Below the pieces are notes generated by a model. That model made no database searches. It was given only the letters and a program-made list of their open reading frames with translations, and had not been told where the DNA came from. Position numbers and translations under genes: made by a program. From Candidatus Anaerostipes avistercoris (GTDB taxonomy: Bacteria > Bacillota > Clostridia > Lachnospirales > Lachnospiraceae), in NCBI GenBank assembly GCA_019119895.1, contig DWWD01000028.1, forward strand, positions 1 through 64,000: a stretch of 64,000 nt of DNA. Reading direction: 5' to 3'. Positions 25,634-35,650 of the stretch are shown here, piece after piece. Each line of letters opens with the position of its first letter. Positions within the stretch are counted from its first letter, which is position 1.

Positions 25634-27757
25634 ATGAAGGAAAAAACAAATGTTACTGAAATTTTTGGAATGAACGTGTTTAATGACAGTGTTATGAAGG
25701 CGCGTCTTCCAAAAGCCGTTTACAAAGACTTAAAGAAGACGATCGAAGAAGGAACAGAATTAAACCCTGAAATCGCAGATGTTGTTGCCAATGAAATGAA
25801 AGAGTGGGCCATTGAAAAAGGCGCGACTCATTATACTCACTGGTTCCAGCCGCTGACCGGCGTTACAGCAGAAAAACATGATGCTTTCATTTCTCCGACA
25901 GATGACGGAAAAGTATTAATGGAATTCTCCGGAAAAGAGCTGATCAAAGGTGAGCCTGACGCTTCTTCCTTCCCATCAGGAGGATTAAGAGCAACATTTG
26001 AAGCAAGAGGATATACAGCATGGGATTGTACATCACCGGCATTTATCAAAGAGACACCAAACTCTACAGTATTATGCATCCCGACCGCGTTCTGCTCCTA
26101 CACAGGAGAAGCACTGGATAAGAAGACTCCACTGCTTCGTTCCATGCAGGCTCTTGATATTCAGGCAACACGACTGCTTCATTTATTAGGAAATGATTCT
26201 GTAAAGAGTGTCAGCACATCTGTTGGCGCTGAACAGGAATACTTCCTGGTTGACAAAGAAAAATATTTACAGAGAAAAGACCTGATCTTCACAGGACGTA
26301 CCTTATTCGGAGCAATGCCTCCAAAAGGACAGGAAATGGATGACCATTATTTTGGAATCATCCGTGAAAGAATCGCAGGCTTCATGAAAGACTTAAATAT
26401 TGAAGCATGGAAACTGGGAATCACAGCAAAGACAGAACATAATGAAGTTGCTCCTGCACAGCACGAGCTGGCTCCGATTTATGATTCCAATAATGTGGCA
26501 ACAGATCACAACCAGCTGTTAATGGAGACCATGAAACGTGTGGCAGAGCGTCATGGATTAAAATGTCTGCTTCATGAAAAACCGTTTGCAGGAATCAATG
26601 GTTCCGGAAAACATAACAACTGGTCTATGGTAACAAATGAAGGAAAGAACCTGCTGGATCCTGGAAAGACACCACATGAAAATCAGCAGTTCCTCTTGAT
26701 TCTTGCTTCCATCATCAAAGCAGTGGATGAGCATGCAGATCTTCTTCGTATGTCAGCTTCCACACCGGGAAATGATCACAGACTTGGAGCAAACGAGGCA
26801 CCTCCTGCTATTATTTCCATTTTCCTTGGAGAACAGCTGGAAGACGTTGTAAAACAGCTGATTACAAGAGGTGAGGCAACAAGATCCAAGAAAGGAGACA
26901 AATTAGCTTCCGGAGTACATTCTCTGCCGGAATTTGAAAAAGACGCAACAGACAGAAACCGTACATCACCATTTGCGTTTACTGGAAATAAATTTGAGTT
27001 CCGTATGGTTGGTTCTACGCAGTCAATTTCTGATCCTAACGTTATCTTAAATACAATTGTTGCAGATGCGCTGGCAGATGTATGTGACAAACTTGAAAAA
27101 GTAGCAGACGATCCTAGAGCGGTTGAGATGGAAGCTCATGAACTGACAAAACAGATGCTGACAGACCATCAGAGAATTATTTTCAACGGAAACGGATATT
27201 CTGAAGAATGGATCAAAGAAGCAGAGAGAAGAGGACTTCCAAATCTGAAATCTATGGTAGATGCTATCCCTACTCTGGTAACAGACAAAGCCATCGAAAT
27301 GTTTGAAAAGTTCGGCGTATTTACAAAGGCTGAACTGGAATCCCGCGCGGAAATCCTGTTTGAGCAGTATGCGCAGACAATTAATATTGAAGCGCTGGCC
27401 GCTCTGGATATTGCTAAGAAGCAGATTGTTCCGGCTGTCATGAAATATCAGAAACAGCTGGCAGATTCTGTTGCAGTATTAAAAGAAACAGGCGTTGATA
27501 CTTCTGTACAGGAAGCACTGCTGGGAGATATCACAGAAAATCTGAAAGAAATGTACACTGCAATCGGTGTTCTGGCAGCAGATGAAGAAAAAGCGAAATC
27601 TATGGATGAGGATGCTGAAAAACAGGCAAGATACTATCATGACATTATCTTTGCTGACATGAATGCTGTCAGAGAGCCTGCTGATAAGCTGGAAATGCTG
27701 GTTGCAAAAGAAGACTGGCCGATGCCAAGCTACGGAGACTTGATTTTTGAAGTCTAA
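25634..27757 (+). CDS. glnN: Type III glutamine synthetase (GSIII)
   Basis: 707 residues, the length of GSIII rather than the 440-470 of GSI. It forms glutamine from glutamate, ammonia and ATP. N-terminal GSIII domain, then the catalytic barrel with [33 protein letters not shown] and [11 protein letters not shown] motifs. The gene is monocistronic with a T-rich terminator. Expression is probably controlled by the structured leader upstream. Codon use is like that of highly expressed genes here. Confidence 0.95.
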   Translation: MKEKTNVTEIFGMNVFNDSVMKARLPKAVYKDLKKTIEEGTELNPEIADVVANEMKEWAIEKGATHYTHWFQPLTGVTAEKHDAFISPTDDGKVLMEFSGKELIKGEPDASSFPSGGLRATFEARGYTAWDCTSPAFIKETPNSTVLCIPTAFCSYTGEALDKKTPLLRSMQALDIQATRLLHLLGNDSVKSVSTSVGAEQEYFLVDKEKYLQRKDLIFTGRTLFGAMPPKGQEMDDHYFGIIRERIAGFMKDLNIEAWKLGITAKTEHNEVAPAQHELAPIYDSNNVATDHNQLLMETMKRVAERHGLKCLLHEKPFAGINGSGKHNNWSMVTNEGKNLLDPGKTPHENQQFLLILASIIKAVDEHADLLRMSASTPGNDHRLGANEAPPAIISIFLGEQLEDVVKQLITRGEATRSKKGDKLASGVHSLPEFEKDATDRNRTSPFAFTGNKFEFRMVGSTQSISDPNVILNTIVADALADVCDKLEKVADDPRAVEMEAHELTKQMLTDHQRIIFNGNGYSEEWIKEAERRGLPNLKSMVDAIPTLVTDKAIEMFEKFGVFTKAELESRAEILFEQYAQTINIEALAALDIAKKQIVPAVMKYQKQLADSVAVLKETGVDTSVQEALLGDITENLKEMYTAIGVLAADEEKAKSMDEDAEKQARYYHDIIFADMNAVREPADKLEMLVAKEDWPMPSYGDLIFEV

Positions 27758-27795
27758 AAACAGATAAACAGCCTTTCACATTATAAAATATTTTG

Positions 27796-27829
27796 AAAAG
27801 ATACCGGATTTTGCCGGTATCTTTTTTTT
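27796..27829 (+). terminator. Terminator after glnN
   Basis: AAAAGATACCGG pairs with CCGGTATCTTTT; nine T follow the stem. Confidence 0.9.
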
Positions 27830-27887
27830 GTTCCCGCACATTCTAATAGCATCAGAACTGATGGAAAAAATAAAGTGAGGGAAAAGA

Positions 27888-28664
27888 ATGAAAAAAAGAA
27901 TTCTGGCATCTTTGTGTCTGCTTCTCATGGCGGCATGTTTTGTGAATCAATTAAAATACGGAAAGGCGGATCCTCTGGGGATTGCAGGTCAGACAGAGGG
28001 AGAAGGCGGACTTCTGGCCAATAATGCTCTGAATAAGAAGAAAGTTTATCTGACCTTTGATGACGGACCGTCGGACAATACAGAGGAGATTCTGGATATT
28101 CTAAAGGAAAATAATGTGAAGGCTACATTTTTTGTCATTGGAAAAGAAACCGAACAGGCAAAAAAGAGTTATCAGAGGATTGTTCTGGAAGGACACACTC
28201 TTGCCATGCACTCTTACAGTCATAATTATGATCAGATCTATGCGTCTGTGGATGCTTTTTCCAAAGATTTGAAGAAACTGCAGAATTATTTATACGAGAT
28301 TACAGAGATCAGACCGGTCATTTACCGGTTTCCTGGAGGAAGCAGCAATTCCTGCGTGAAAGATATTTCGCCGTATATTAGTTTTATCAACAGTCAGGGG
28401 TGGCTGTATTTTGACTGGAACGCTCAGAGTGGAGATGCGCTTGATTTTGATACAAGTGCGGAACAGTTAAATGAAAATATCTTGAAAGATGTGCACAGTC
28501 AGGATGTGAGCGTAGTGCTGATGCACGATCTCCATGAAGCGGATCACACGGTGGAAGGATTGGACGCCCTGATCAAAACACTGAAAAAAGAAGGATATCA
28601 GATTCTGCCTATTACTGCCAATACAAGACCGGTACACCATGTGTCGGTTGACAAACGGAATTAG
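27888..28664 (+). CDS. Polysaccharide deacetylase (NodB/CE4), secreted
   Basis: 258 residues with a signal peptide or anchor (KKRILASLCLLLMAACFV). The NodB domain carries LTFDDGPSDNTEEIL (Asp pair), ATFFVIGKE, LAMHSYSHNY (His pair), YRFPGGSSN and VVLMHD, all canonical. It probably deacetylates peptidoglycan N-acetylglucosamine residues. Unlike the CE4 protein at 24590 it keeps the TFDD motif. SD GTGAGGG is upstream of the start. Confidence 0.88.
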   Translation: MKKRILASLCLLLMAACFVNQLKYGKADPLGIAGQTEGEGGLLANNALNKKKVYLTFDDGPSDNTEEILDILKENNVKATFFVIGKETEQAKKSYQRIVLEGHTLAMHSYSHNYDQIYASVDAFSKDLKKLQNYLYEITEIRPVIYRFPGGSSNSCVKDISPYISFINSQGWLYFDWNAQSGDALDFDTSAEQLNENILKDVHSQDVSVVLMHDLHEADHTVEGLDALIKTLKKEGYQILPITANTRPVHHVSVDKRN

Positions 28665-28715
28665 GTCACGTAAAATGTTCTGTTGAGCAAATGGTTTAAA
28701 CTAAGGGAGAAAAAA

Positions 28716-29315
28716 ATGATAATAAAAAGTGTAAATTTGGAAACTGTATGCGGAGTCACCAGCAGACTTCCGGAAAACCATCTTCCGGAAATCGCGTTTG
28801 CAGGGAAATCCAATGTAGGAAAATCATCCCTGATCAATGCATTGATGAACCGCAAATCTTATGCCAGAATTTCTGCGCAGCCGGGCAAGACGCAGACGAT
28901 CAATTACTATAACATTAACGATGAACTTTATTATGTTGATCTTCCCGGATATGGATATGCCAAAGTGACAGAGAAGGTAAAAGAACAGTGGGGACATATG
29001 ATCGAGAACTATCTGCGGACTTCAAAACAATTGAGAATTGTGTTCCTGCTGATCGATATCCGTCATAAACCATCCCAAAATGATGTGATGATGTATGACT
29101 GGATTTTACATAACGGATATCAGCCGGTCATCATTGCCACGAAATCAGACAAGCTGAAGCGGAGCCAGGTGGCAAAACACCTGAAAGAAATCCGCACGGA
29201 ACTGGGCATGGACCGTGAGATAGCAGTATTTCCGTTTTCTGCCCTGACAAAACAGGGAAGAGAAGAAATCTGGGATTTTATAGAAGAAAATATCCTAGGC
29301 ACGACACCTGCCTAG
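28716..29315 (+). CDS. engB: Ribosome biogenesis GTPase YihA/YsxC (EngB)
   Basis: 199 residues from the ATG at 28716 (SD AAGGGAGA). G1 is AGKSNVGKSS, G3 DLPGYGYA, G4 TKSD, G5 SALT. It is an essential GTPase of 50S subunit assembly. An upstream TTG would add 11 residues without family support. The stop codon overlaps that of the convergent DUF4364 gene. Confidence 0.94.
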   Translation: MIIKSVNLETVCGVTSRLPENHLPEIAFAGKSNVGKSSLINALMNRKSYARISAQPGKTQTINYYNINDELYYVDLPGYGYAKVTEKVKEQWGHMIENYLRTSKQLRIVFLLIDIRHKPSQNDVMMYDWILHNGYQPVIIATKSDKLKRSQVAKHLKEIRTELGMDREIAVFPFSALTKQGREEIWDFIEENILGTTPA

Positions 29316-29845
29316 GAATCAGAATCGTCGAATAATAATTTTTGTATGATAGCAGAATATACATCGGAGTGCATTTCATTCCAGTGGTCACAGATATGGA
29401 CAGCCTGTTCTCTTGAAACGACATTTAAGTTCAATTCAAGAAGCAGGGTGTCTTTTTCTTTGATTTTCAGATGAACTGTGTACTCATCCCGTTTGGCAGG
29501 GAAAAAATCTGCTTCCAGATCGGTTTCTTTGCGGAGCTCATATTCCTTCTCATCGAGGAACTGAGAAATATCGTCCTTGATGGACTGGGGAATCTGATAT
29601 TCAAACATACCGATAGCTTCTTCCCCCTCTTCTGTCAGATAATAATGACTCATGTTGCGGATCATTTTTATCCGCAGCATCTCTTCCTCTTCCAGCTCAT
29701 GAAATGCTCTCTGCACATTAAAATAGTTGGTGTAGCCCTTATCAATGATAAATTCTGAAATCTGGGAATTACTTAATGGAAAATCTACTTTTTGAATGAG
29801 ATACAAAATCATTAATTTATATAGAGTTAACTGATTATTTTCCAT
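29312..29845 (-). CDS. DUF4364 family winged-helix-like protein
   Basis: 177 residues. The N-terminal half (KLMILYLIQKVDFPLSNSQI, then the NYFNVQRAFHELEEEEML and YYLTEEGEEAI segments) has the pattern of a winged-helix DNA-binding domain of DUF4364. The C-terminal half is beta-rich (EYTVHLKIKEKDTLLLELNL). The start at 29845 is preceded by AGGAGGTAGAT. A 4-base overlap with engB's stop occurs. It is likely a regulator; its targets are unknown. Confidence 0.82.
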   Translation of the reverse strand: MENNQLTLYKLMILYLIQKVDFPLSNSQISEFIIDKGYTNYFNVQRAFHELEEEEMLRIKMIRNMSHYYLTEEGEEAIGMFEYQIPQSIKDDISQFLDEKEYELRKETDLEADFFPAKRDEYTVHLKIKEKDTLLLELNLNVVSREQAVHICDHWNEMHSDVYSAIIQKLLFDDSDS

Positions 29846-29948
29846 ATCTACCTCCTGCATACTGTTTCAATCATAACATTTATAACCTTTTCTTGCAACT
29901 TGTGAATGAAATAGAGGAAACTACAAATAATAATCCCGAGGTGATGAT

Positions 29949-30140
29949 ATGAGAAAGTATCAATGGGCAGCATGCGTGGTTCTCATTCTATTTTTGATTG
30001 CCGCGGTGATGCTGTTAACAGAAAGACACAAACAACGGTCAGAGGACGGAACGTTTGTGCTGGAAAGGACATGGAACAATGAATGTTTATATCAAGGCAG
30101 AGGAGAGCGTGCGGGTCAGCCGCGCGGAAGTGAAGCTTGA
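29949..30140 (+). CDS. Small membrane protein, possible first gene of the spoVA operon
   Basis: 63 residues with one N-terminal transmembrane helix (WAACVVLILFLIAAVMLL). GAGGTGAT lies 4 bases upstream of the ATG. The last 20 codons overlap spoVAA in another frame and look unconserved (GRGERAGQPRG), so the end may not be functional. Upstream, TGAATG (29906) and CAAATAA-like sequence resemble forespore sigma-G/F promoter elements, weakly. Function not recognised. Confidence 0.4.
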   Translation: MRKYQWAACVVLILFLIAAVMLLTERHKQRSEDGTFVLERTWNNECLYQGRGERAGQPRGSEA

Positions 30141-30702
30141 AGATGTGCTTTCTTTGTACTGTCCGGATTATGAAACAGGAGAATCATTAAAAAAAATCAG
30201 GCTTTTTCATTTCCCGACACAGGAAAATCAGAGAAAGATTTTTTCTATTCTGAAAGTGGTCCAGAAAATCCAGGAAATGGACAGCCGGCTGGAAGTAGTC
30301 AACATGGGGCCGGAAGATTTTGTCGTTACCTATGAACGGCAGAAGAAAGGGAAATCCTGGACGACTGTAGGGAAAATCGTTTTTGTGTGTCTGACAGCCT
30401 TTTTCGGGGCGGCTTTTTCCATTATGTCTTATAACACGGATGTAGGAATCCAGGAGCTGTTTGCCAATATCTATCAGCTGATCATGGGCAGAGCGCCGGA
30501 TGGGCCAAATATCCTGCATTTTTCTTATACTGTGGGGCTGGCAGCCGGAATCATTCTGTTTTTTAACCATGCTGGAAAATTTAAAATCAGTGATGATCCT
30601 ACGCCGTTCGAAGTGCAGATGCGTTTGTATGAAAAGGATGTGAACGATACACTGATGACAAACGCAGACCGGAAGAAGGTGGAAGAAGATGTGGATTCGT
30701 GA
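30079..30702 (+). CDS. spoVAA: Stage V sporulation protein AA
   Basis: 207 residues from the ATG at 30079. A soluble N-terminal half (MNVYIKAEESVRVSRAEVKL) precedes two hydrophobic segments (about 100-118 and 148-168), as in SpoVAA. It is a component of the SpoVA channel that moves dipicolinic acid-calcium into the developing spore and out at germination. It overlaps spoVAB by 14 bases. Confidence 0.85.
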   Translation: MNVYIKAEESVRVSRAEVKLEDVLSLYCPDYETGESLKKIRLFHFPTQENQRKIFSILKVVQKIQEMDSRLEVVNMGPEDFVVTYERQKKGKSWTTVGKIVFVCLTAFFGAAFSIMSYNTDVGIQELFANIYQLIMGRAPDGPNILHFSYTVGLAAGIILFFNHAGKFKISDDPTPFEVQMRLYEKDVNDTLMTNADRKKVEEDVDS

Positions 30703-31105
30703 GGCATTTCTTATGTTCTGCGGCCTGTCAGCAGGAGCTCTGATCGCAGGAAGTTTTCTGGCTTTTTTAAGTATGATCGGAGTCATTCCCCGGCTGGCGG
30801 CTCTGACGAAATCTGTGAAATACGCCAGGCTTTATGAGGACTGCATTGCTCTGGGAGGAATTACCGGGACGGCAGTTTTTCTGTACCGGTGGCAGATTCC
30901 TCTGGGAAATTTTCTGCTTTTGCTGTTCGGGCTGTTTGGCGGAATTTTCGTAGGATGTCTGATCGGAGCGCTGGCAGAAGTGCTGAAGAGTATTCCTGTG
31001 TTTTCACGCAGGATAGCCTTGAGAAAAGGAATTGCTCTTGTGATCTACGCACTGGCTCTGGGCAAAATGCTGGGATGTTATCTTCAGTTTTATGTATTTG
31101 AGTAA
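30689..31105 (+). CDS. spoVAB: Stage V sporulation protein AB
   Basis: 138 residues, four predicted membrane helices; FCGLSAGALIAGSFLAFLSM and the GCYLQFYVFE end match SpoVAB. It overlaps spoVAA by 14 bases and precedes spoVAC by 13 bases. Membrane component of the dipicolinate transport complex. Confidence 0.88.
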   Translation: MWIREAFLMFCGLSAGALIAGSFLAFLSMIGVIPRLAALTKSVKYARLYEDCIALGGITGTAVFLYRWQIPLGNFLLLLFGLFGGIFVGCLIGALAEVLKSIPVFSRRIALRKGIALVIYALALGKMLGCYLQFYVFE

Positions 31106-31118
31106 AAGGAGGGAAGTC

Positions 31119-31583
31119 ATGAGAAAAGAACCAAGCAAACAGGAATACAGCCGAATGGTGGAAGAAATGACGCCGAAGCACAACAGCCTGAAAAATTGTA
31201 TGAAAGCTTTTTTTACAGGAGGTTTATTCTGTGTTTTGGGAGAAGGAATCAAGCAGATGCTGATGAATCAGTGGGGGCTGGACAAAAAAGATGCATTGCT
31301 CTATGTGACGATCAGTCTGGTGCTGCTGAGTGTTCTTCTGACCGGATGGAACTTATATGGGAAAATCACAAAATTCGGAGGTGCCGGAGGGCTTGTGCCG
31401 ATTACGGGATTTGCCAATTCTGTTGCTTCTACAGCGATTGAATATAAGAAAGAAGGACAGGTGTTCGGAATAGGAGTAAAAATCTTTACCATCGCCGGAC
31501 CGGTAATCTTATATGGGATTGTCTCGTCTTTCGTTGCGGGAGTCTTTTATCTTGCGGCAAAACAATGGGGGTGGATCGGATGA
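31119..31583 (+). CDS. spoVAC: Stage V sporulation protein AC
   Basis: 154 residues. After a short hydrophilic start, FFTGGLFCVLGEGIKQ, then GKITKFGGAGGLVPITGFANS are SpoVAC hallmarks. SpoVAC is the mechanosensitive pore subunit of the dipicolinate channel. The start at 31119 has AAGGAGGG; a longer frame from 31092 overlaps spoVAB. It overlaps spoVAD by ATGA. Confidence 0.92.
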   Translation: MRKEPSKQEYSRMVEEMTPKHNSLKNCMKAFFTGGLFCVLGEGIKQMLMNQWGLDKKDALLYVTISLVLLSVLLTGWNLYGKITKFGGAGGLVPITGFANSVASTAIEYKKEGQVFGIGVKIFTIAGPVILYGIVSSFVAGVFYLAAKQWGWIG

Positions 31584-32596
31584 AAACAATGAAAGGAAAA
31601 CAAAGCGTAGAGTTTGATCATCCGCCGTATATCCTTGGATGGTCTTCTGTGGTGGCAGGCAAAGAAGGAGAAGGGCCGCTTGGAACCCGCTTTGATCAGG
31701 TAATCGAGGATCCTCTTTTCGGAGAAGAGACCTGGGAAATGGCTGAGGGCCGGTTTATGAAACAGGCAGCTATGCTGGCGATCCAGAAAGCAGGACTTAC
31801 CACCAGTGATATCCGCTATGTATTTGCGGGGGATCTTCTGGAACAGAATACGGCTACTTCTTATGGAATAAAAGATCTGGATCTGCCGTTATTTGGTCTG
31901 TTTGGCGCATGTTCCACCGTGGGGGAAGCATTGTCGCTGGCGGCCATGACTGTGGCAGGAGGATTTGCGGAGCAGGTGCTGGCGACGGCTTCCAGTCACA
32001 TCGGAACGGCAGAAAAGCAGTTTCGTTTTCCGCTGGAATACGGAAATCAGAGACCTTTGTCAGCAACCTGGACCGTTACAGGAGCCGGGGGATTTATTGT
32101 ATCTGAACAGAAAAGTCCTGTCAGGATACGGGGAATCACTACAGGAAAAATTGTGGATTATGGTGTAAAGGATCCTATGAATATGGGGGCATGCATGGCT
32201 CCGGCGGCTGCCCAGGTAATTTATCAGCATTTTCAGGATTATTCCATGTCCCCTAAAGATTATGACGCGATTTACACTGGGGATTTAGGCGGAGTCGGAA
32301 AACAGATTCTGATCCGGCTGCTTCAGGAAAATGGTTATGATATTTCCAAAGTTCACGGCGACTGCGGGCTGGAAATTTATGAAAATGAAAGACAGGACAC
32401 TCATTCCGGGGGATCCGGATGTGCCTGCAGCGCGGTTGTACTGTCCGCCATGCTGATCAGAAAACTGATTCGCGGGGATTGGAACCGGATTCTGTTTGTA
32501 CCTACTGGGGCTCTCATGTCAAAGACGAGTTTTAATGAGGGAGAAAGTGTCACAGGTATCGCTCATGCGCTCCTGCTGGAAAGAGAGGAAGAATAA
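31580..32596 (+). CDS. spoVAD: Stage V sporulation protein AD
   Basis: 338 residues of the thiolase-like SpoVAD fold, which binds dipicolinic acid in the spore inner membrane complex. SSVVAGKEGEGPLG, GDLLEQNTATSYG, FGACSTVGEAL and TGDLGGVGKQIL are typical. The start ATG overlaps the spoVAC stop. Stop and spoVAE start overlap by 1 base. Confidence 0.93.
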   Translation: MKTMKGKQSVEFDHPPYILGWSSVVAGKEGEGPLGTRFDQVIEDPLFGEETWEMAEGRFMKQAAMLAIQKAGLTTSDIRYVFAGDLLEQNTATSYGIKDLDLPLFGLFGACSTVGEALSLAAMTVAGGFAEQVLATASSHIGTAEKQFRFPLEYGNQRPLSATWTVTGAGGFIVSEQKSPVRIRGITTGKIVDYGVKDPMNMGACMAPAAAQVIYQHFQDYSMSPKDYDAIYTGDLGGVGKQILIRLLQENGYDISKVHGDCGLEIYENERQDTHSGGSGCACSAVVLSAMLIRKLIRGDWNRILFVPTGALMSKTSFNEGESVTGIAHALLLEREEE

Positions 32597-32952
32597 TGGA
32601 ATATATCAGAGCATTTTTGACAGGGGGTCTTATCTGTGTGCTGATTCAGATTCTGCTGGATCACACGAAGCTTCAGCCGGGCAGGGTCATGGTGATCCTG
32701 GTAGTCAGCGGCGTTATTCTGGGCGCGCTGGGAATTTATGAAAAGATCGAGACGTTCGGAGGATGCGGGGCGACGGTGCCTCTGTCAGGATTTGGATTTA
32801 ACCTCTGGAAAGGAATGAAAGAAGCTGTGGATCAGCATGGATTTCTGGGACTGTTTGAGGGAGGATTTACCGCCGCTTCGGTAGGAACGTCAGCGGCGCT
32901 GATTTTTTCTTATTTGGCTTCGCTGATTTTCCAGCCGAAAATGAAAGAATAG
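32596..32952 (+). CDS. spoVAE: Stage V sporulation protein AE (AEb)
   Basis: 118 residues, four membrane segments. AFLTGGLICVLIQ, EKIETFGGCGATVPLSGFGF are the SpoVAEb signature, homologous to SpoVAC. It is the last gene of this spoVA operon; no spoVAEa or spoVAF follows, as in many Clostridia. Confidence 0.9.
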   Translation: MEYIRAFLTGGLICVLIQILLDHTKLQPGRVMVILVVSGVILGALGIYEKIETFGGCGATVPLSGFGFNLWKGMKEAVDQHGFLGLFEGGFTAASVGTSAALIFSYLASLIFQPKMKE

Positions 32953-32959
32953 TAAAACA

Positions 32960-32992
32960 AGGTCCTCTGCCGGATTATCCGGCAGAGGACCT
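32960..32992. terminator. Terminator hairpin between spoVAE and the PBP gene
   Basis: A perfect 14-bp stem (AGGTCCTCTGCCGG / CCGGCAGAGGACCT) with a 5-base loop lies between convergent genes. The minus-strand exit is T-rich (TTGTTTTAC), so it chiefly serves the PBP gene. Confidence 0.8.
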
Positions 32993-33009
32993 GCTCCTGT
33001 GATTGTATG

Positions 33010-35553
33010 TTATTCTTTATGAATACGGCAGGATTCTGTCTGATATTCTTCCGGCAGAAGATAAGGCGTATCGTCAGTCACGCCTTTTGCGTTTTTCTGC
33101 CTTACGATATAAACCCTGCGGATCCGGTCTTCGGAAGGGCAGGCGGATGTTGCCGGTTCGTTGGATTTCCTGCACAATTCGACGGCCACATGAGTGTCGC
33201 AGGTCTGTGTTGGAACTGTTCCTTCGGCGAAGTATTCCGTGGTGATCATACTGCCTCTCGGATCGTGGTCACATACACCTGAAATTGCCAGTTTTCCGGA
33301 CTTCTTACATATCCGGGCTTTGACGATACCGTCCGGCATTTCAAAATCTGTGGTCTTTTCGCCCTTTGCTTCTATAATCTGGTCCATGATATCCGCCCAC
33401 ATTTTCTTGTGGAGATCGTTGGATTCAAACTCTGTGGCAAGATCGTATCCCATCCAGACAGATGCCGTGTGATACGGAGTATAGCCGCTGAACCAGTAAT
33501 CTGTATGATCCGGCGTGGCGCCGCTTTTTCCGGCTGCGGACATGTCAGAGGACAACTGAGCGTCTGTTCCGGTTCCGCTGGTGATGACATCTTCCATAGC
33601 GCTGGTCAGAAGGAAAGAAGTTGTCTTTTTCATGACCCGTCTGCCGGAAGTGTCATTTTTCAGCAGCACATTGCCATTCCGGTCTACGACTTTCGTATAC
33701 AGCTTGGCCTGATGATAAGTTCCTCCGTTTGCAATGGAAGCGAAGGCATTTGTAAGCTCAAAGTTTGTCACTCCGTTGGTCAGACCGCCCAGAGACAGGG
33801 ACTGATTGATATCCGTATTTGTCGTTCCGTCATCGGAAAACTGTTCATCCACCAGAGTATCAAAACCAAGATCCAGAAGATATTCGTAAGATTTCTGCGG
33901 CGTAACATCCGCAATGGTTTTAGCGGCGACAACGTTTATAGAATTTGATATCGCATCCCGTATAGTGGAATATCCCCGATAGCCGCTGTAATAATTCTGA
34001 ATCGGCTGATTTGTATTCAGATAATGATACGGAGCATCATCGTACACCGTTGCCAGCGTCATATTTGAGGAATCCAGCGCCGGCAGGAACGTAGATAAAA
34101 TTTTGAAATTAGATCCCGGCTGACGCTGCAGGGATGTGGCGCGGTTGGAACGAAGACTGGAAGAGATGTCTTCCCGTCCGCCGACCAGCGCTTCTACTTC
34201 ACCGGTGGACTGATTCATGATCGTAATGGAAACCTGAGGCTGGATCGGAGTGGAAATATATTCTCCCACGATCACAGCGCCGGTATCCTCAACAGACTGC
34301 CTGAATTTTTTCGCTGCGTTTTCTGCCTCATCGGCATTTGAAAAAATCAGAGAATCTCCCAGTCCATTTTCCTTCATATAATTCAGCACATTATTTTCAG
34401 AATACGTCACATCGTTTCCGTTGGTATCACGTATGCTCAGACTGTAGATCAGAGATGCCTCTGAGTCAGAAGGAAAATAAGAATTATCGCTGGCTGTTTT
34501 GTCAGCGATTGCCTGAATCTCTGTATCCTGAGTGGAATATATCTTCAATTCACCATTGTATACAGCATTATAAGCTTTTGTCTCATCATATCCCAGCTGA
34601 TCTTTCAGATCTTCGACAACCTGCAGAATCAGAGCATCTTCAAAATAAGAATTCGTCGGATTATCGCTGGAAGCATTGTTAGCATTTTTGCTGATTCTCT
34701 CATAAACATCATCTCTGACTGCTTTCCTATATTCATCCTGTGTGATATAATGTAACTCAAGCATTTTTTTTAAGACGATCAGCCGTCTGGAGGCATTGTT
34801 CTCCGGGTGCGTGATCGGATTATAGCGGGAAGGATTTTCCGTAATGGCGGCGAGAACCGCACATTCAGACAGCGTCAGGTCAGACACCTTCTTATTAAAA
34901 TATTTTTGAGCGGCTGCCTGTACGCCCAGCGTTCCTTCTCCCAGGTTAATCGTATTGAGATATTCTTCCAGGATAAATTCTTTGGAAGCGATATTCTCCA
35001 ATTCCAGAGCGAGAGACTGTTCTTTTATGATTCGTTCAATTCGTTCAATCGTCGTTTTTTCAGATTGGATACCCAGTACATTATTTTTTATCACTTGCTG
35101 CGTCAAAGTACTGCCCCCTTGAGATGCAGATTTATTTTTTATACCAAGGAGGGCGGCCCGCATTGTTCCATATAAATCGATTCCATTGTGCGTATAGAAT
35201 CGTTCATCTTCAATTGCGATAAAAGCATTTTGAAGATTTTCGGGAATTTCAGCCAGAGGAGTTGTGATTTTGTTAGAGTCACTGTTGGAAAGTGTCTTTA
35301 TTTTTGCTCCTTTATTATCATAGATGGTTGTGGTATGTCCCGTAGAGTGGACAGATTCTTTTGTGATCTGAGGCGTTGTCTTGAGGACTCCGCGGACAAA
35401 TCCGATGGAAAGTCCGAGAAATGCCACAATCAGCGCAGTGGAGATAATCAGGATATATTTATAAAGAAAAAGGGAAATCTTTGACCGTTTCCGAACCTGC
35501 TCGGATGACAGTTCATTTCTTTTTTTCAGTACATTGTTCTTGGTATATTTCAT
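33010..35553 (-). CDS. Class A penicillin-binding protein (PBP1A type)
   Basis: 847 residues from the ATG at 35553 (AGGAGG about 12 bases upstream). Short cytoplasmic tail, transmembrane anchor (IILIIS-ALIVAFLGLSIGF), glycosyltransferase family 51 domain (AIEDERFYTHNGID, then QGGSTLTQQVIKN; about residues 100-290), and a transpeptidase domain with GSNFK (SxxK), SNSIN (SxN) and KSG instead of the usual KTG (about 420-780). It polymerises and crosslinks peptidoglycan. The C-terminal tail carries several cysteines (CDHDPR, ACPSEDR). Confidence 0.92.
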   Translation of the reverse strand: MKYTKNNVLKKRNELSSEQVRKRSKISLFLYKYILIISTALIVAFLGLSIGFVRGVLKTTPQITKESVHSTGHTTTIYDNKGAKIKTLSNSDSNKITTPLAEIPENLQNAFIAIEDERFYTHNGIDLYGTMRAALLGIKNKSASQGGSTLTQQVIKNNVLGIQSEKTTIERIERIIKEQSLALELENIASKEFILEEYLNTINLGEGTLGVQAAAQKYFNKKVSDLTLSECAVLAAITENPSRYNPITHPENNASRRLIVLKKMLELHYITQDEYRKAVRDDVYERISKNANNASSDNPTNSYFEDALILQVVEDLKDQLGYDETKAYNAVYNGELKIYSTQDTEIQAIADKTASDNSYFPSDSEASLIYSLSIRDTNGNDVTYSENNVLNYMKENGLGDSLIFSNADEAENAAKKFRQSVEDTGAVIVGEYISTPIQPQVSITIMNQSTGEVEALVGGREDISSSLRSNRATSLQRQPGSNFKILSTFLPALDSSNMTLATVYDDAPYHYLNTNQPIQNYYSGYRGYSTIRDAISNSINVVAAKTIADVTPQKSYEYLLDLGFDTLVDEQFSDDGTTNTDINQSLSLGGLTNGVTNFELTNAFASIANGGTYHQAKLYTKVVDRNGNVLLKNDTSGRRVMKKTTSFLLTSAMEDVITSGTGTDAQLSSDMSAAGKSGATPDHTDYWFSGYTPYHTASVWMGYDLATEFESNDLHKKMWADIMDQIIEAKGEKTTDFEMPDGIVKARICKKSGKLAISGVCDHDPRGSMITTEYFAEGTVPTQTCDTHVAVELCRKSNEPATSACPSEDRIRRVYIVRQKNAKGVTDDTPYLLPEEYQTESCRIHKE

Positions 35554-35650
35554 GGAAATAGAAACCTCCTGTCTGCTTATTATATCAGATAACAATGTGC
35601 AAGTAAATAAATGCTGAAATGATAAAAAACCGGAGGGAAAGGAGAAAAAT

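Noticed and set aside
29294-29316. CCTAGGCA/TGCCTAGG hairpin as an intrinsic terminator of engB
   Set aside because: No T run on the plus side and it lies within the coding end; at most a weak terminator for the convergent gene.
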